Of a stretch of DNA of 5,804 bases, positions 5,240-5,804 are shown piece after piece (within the stretch, counting starts at the first letter, position 1; the number at the start of each line of letters is the position of its first letter). The notes beneath the pieces are model-generated. The model was not told the DNA's origin, did not search any database, and saw nothing but the letters and a program-made list of their open reading frames with translations. Made by a program: the position numbers and the translations under genes. The DNA lies in NCBI GenBank assembly GCA_947575935.1, contig CANPPM010000186.1, positions 1-5,804 on the forward strand, in the 5' to 3' direction. The stretch comes from an uncultured Butyricicoccus sp. (GTDB lineage Bacteria > Bacillota > Clostridia > Oscillospirales > Butyricicoccaceae).

Positions 5240-5734
5240 ATGATTGTATTTGCAACCAGGCTGACTGTGAAAAAAGCGGCTGCAGGGCTGCTTCTGCTTT
5301 GTGCGGTGGCCGTATCGGTGGGGTATCTGATGCCAGAGACGGAGCCGGAGAGAATTGCGGCTTCGTCAGAGCCGCAGTCGCCTGACTTGGGAATGAAGCT
5401 GAAGGACAGTGAGGACGGCGTGCGCTTGCTGGAAAGCTGCGGGTGGGAGATCGATCCAGCGCCGGTTTGTGAGCAGGAGGTGCAGATTCCGGAAAGCTTC
5501 GATGCAGCTTATCAGAGCTATAATGAGCTGCAGCAGACACAGGGTTTGGATTTAAATGCGCACAAAGGAAAGCGGGCGACACTGTATACTTATCATGTGC
5601 TCAATCATCCAAGTGGTGAAGAGGGGGTAACAGCTAACTTGGTTGTTCGGAAAAAACGGCTGATTGCGGCGGATGTCTGCTCGGCAAAGACCGATGGGTT
5701 TCTGCACGGAATCACAGAGCACCCGGACACGTGA
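5240..5734 (+). CDS. DUF4830 domain-containing membrane-anchored protein
   Basis: The product is 164 aa. A basic start (R7, K11, K12) precedes one hydrophobic segment (about 13-31), then a short Pro/Glu/Ser-rich linker (32-57) and an extracytoplasmic domain from about 59 to 160. That domain matches the pattern I know for DUF4830 of Clostridia: LLESCGW (63-69), EVQIPESFDAAYQSYNELQ (80-98), QGLDL (101-105), YTYHVLNHP (116-124), VTANLVV (130-136), and DVCSAKTDGFLHG (145-157). The function is unknown. With no lipobox at a cleavage position, the segment is more likely an uncleaved anchor than a lipoprotein signal (Cys21 lies mid-helix). The start ATG has GGAGGG 7 nt upstream. It follows the 91-aa ORF by 42 nt, and no terminator is visible in the 70 nt after it, so the transcript probably continues beyond the window. 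Confidence 0.85.
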   Translation: MIVFATRLTVKKAAAGLLLLCAVAVSVGYLMPETEPERIAASSEPQSPDLGMKLKDSEDGVRLLESCGWEIDPAPVCEQEVQIPESFDAAYQSYNELQQTQGLDLNAHKGKRATLYTYHVLNHPSGEEGVTANLVVRKKRLIAADVCSAKTDGFLHGITEHPDT

Positions 5735-5792
5735 CAGTATGAGTGTGGAAAGCGTGTTATGGACAGCGGATCCTGCCAAAGAATGACAAATA

Positions 5793-5804
5793 TGAAGAGG
5801 GGGC
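5793..5804 (+). promoter_or_regulatory. Possible ribosome binding site of a gene beyond the right edge
   Basis: The window ends in GAAGAGGGGGC, a purine-rich run like the other ribosome binding sites here, about where a third gene of the rightward operon would begin. Alternatively ATGAAGAGGGGG itself (from 5792) is the first codons of a protein starting MKRG, but that ATG lacks a good upstream site. Confidence 0.35.

Noticed and set aside
5076..5582. 168-codon minus-strand frame
   Set aside because: It is antisense to the DUF4830 gene and the 91-aa ORF. The Pro/Ser/Ala-rich translation is typical of a reverse-frame shadow.
5739..5786. 15-codon ORF after the DUF4830 gene (MSVESVLWTADPAKE)
   Set aside because: It has no ribosome binding site and no recognisable sequence, and is too short to support.

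Overview
The window looks like chromosomal DNA of an anaerobic, low-GC-lineage Firmicute, most likely a Clostridia/Oscillospiraceae-type organism. I infer this from a DUF4830 protein, a FabT-like MarR regulator, strong AGGAGG-type ribosome binding sites, TTG-N17-TATAAT promoters and near-balanced base composition. No rRNA, tRNA, CRISPR array or intact mobile element is visible.

Layout. Positions 1-4762 are transcribed leftward (minus strand). In transcription order they hold marR (4762-4319), degV (4085-3216), lepA (2977-1169) and hemW (1161-79), then perhaps the first codons of another gene running off the left edge. lepA and hemW form a tight operon with a 7-nt gap, and the hemW ribosome binding site touches the lepA stop codon. 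They are driven by an extended -10 promoter at 3090-3118 and have a leader of roughly 105 nt with a hairpin. degV ends at a GC-rich terminator (3151-3193). marR has its own consensus-like promoter (4805-4833) and a weak terminator-like hairpin behind it. Positions 4922-5734 are transcribed rightward: an unrecognised 91-aa ORF followed by a membrane-anchored DUF4830 protein. A purine-rich stretch at the right edge may be the ribosome binding site of a further gene.

Function. LepA (EF4, ribosome back-translocase GTPase) and HemW (radical-SAM heme chaperone) are housekeeping proteins and are frequent neighbours in Firmicutes. The more interesting pair is the MarR protein, which resembles FabT (repressor of fatty acid synthesis in Firmicutes), next to a DegV-family protein, the fold of the FakB fatty-acid-binding subunit of fatty acid kinase. 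TTTGAT half-sites, as in FabT boxes, lie over the predicted marR transcription start and again in the marR-degV gap. This suggests a small lipid-responsive regulon, but that remains inference. I found no convincing new defence or mobile system. The least explained parts are the 91-aa ORF with its DUF4830 partner, the 17-bp dyad in the divergent region, and a plus-strand promoter-like signal in the degV-marR gap.
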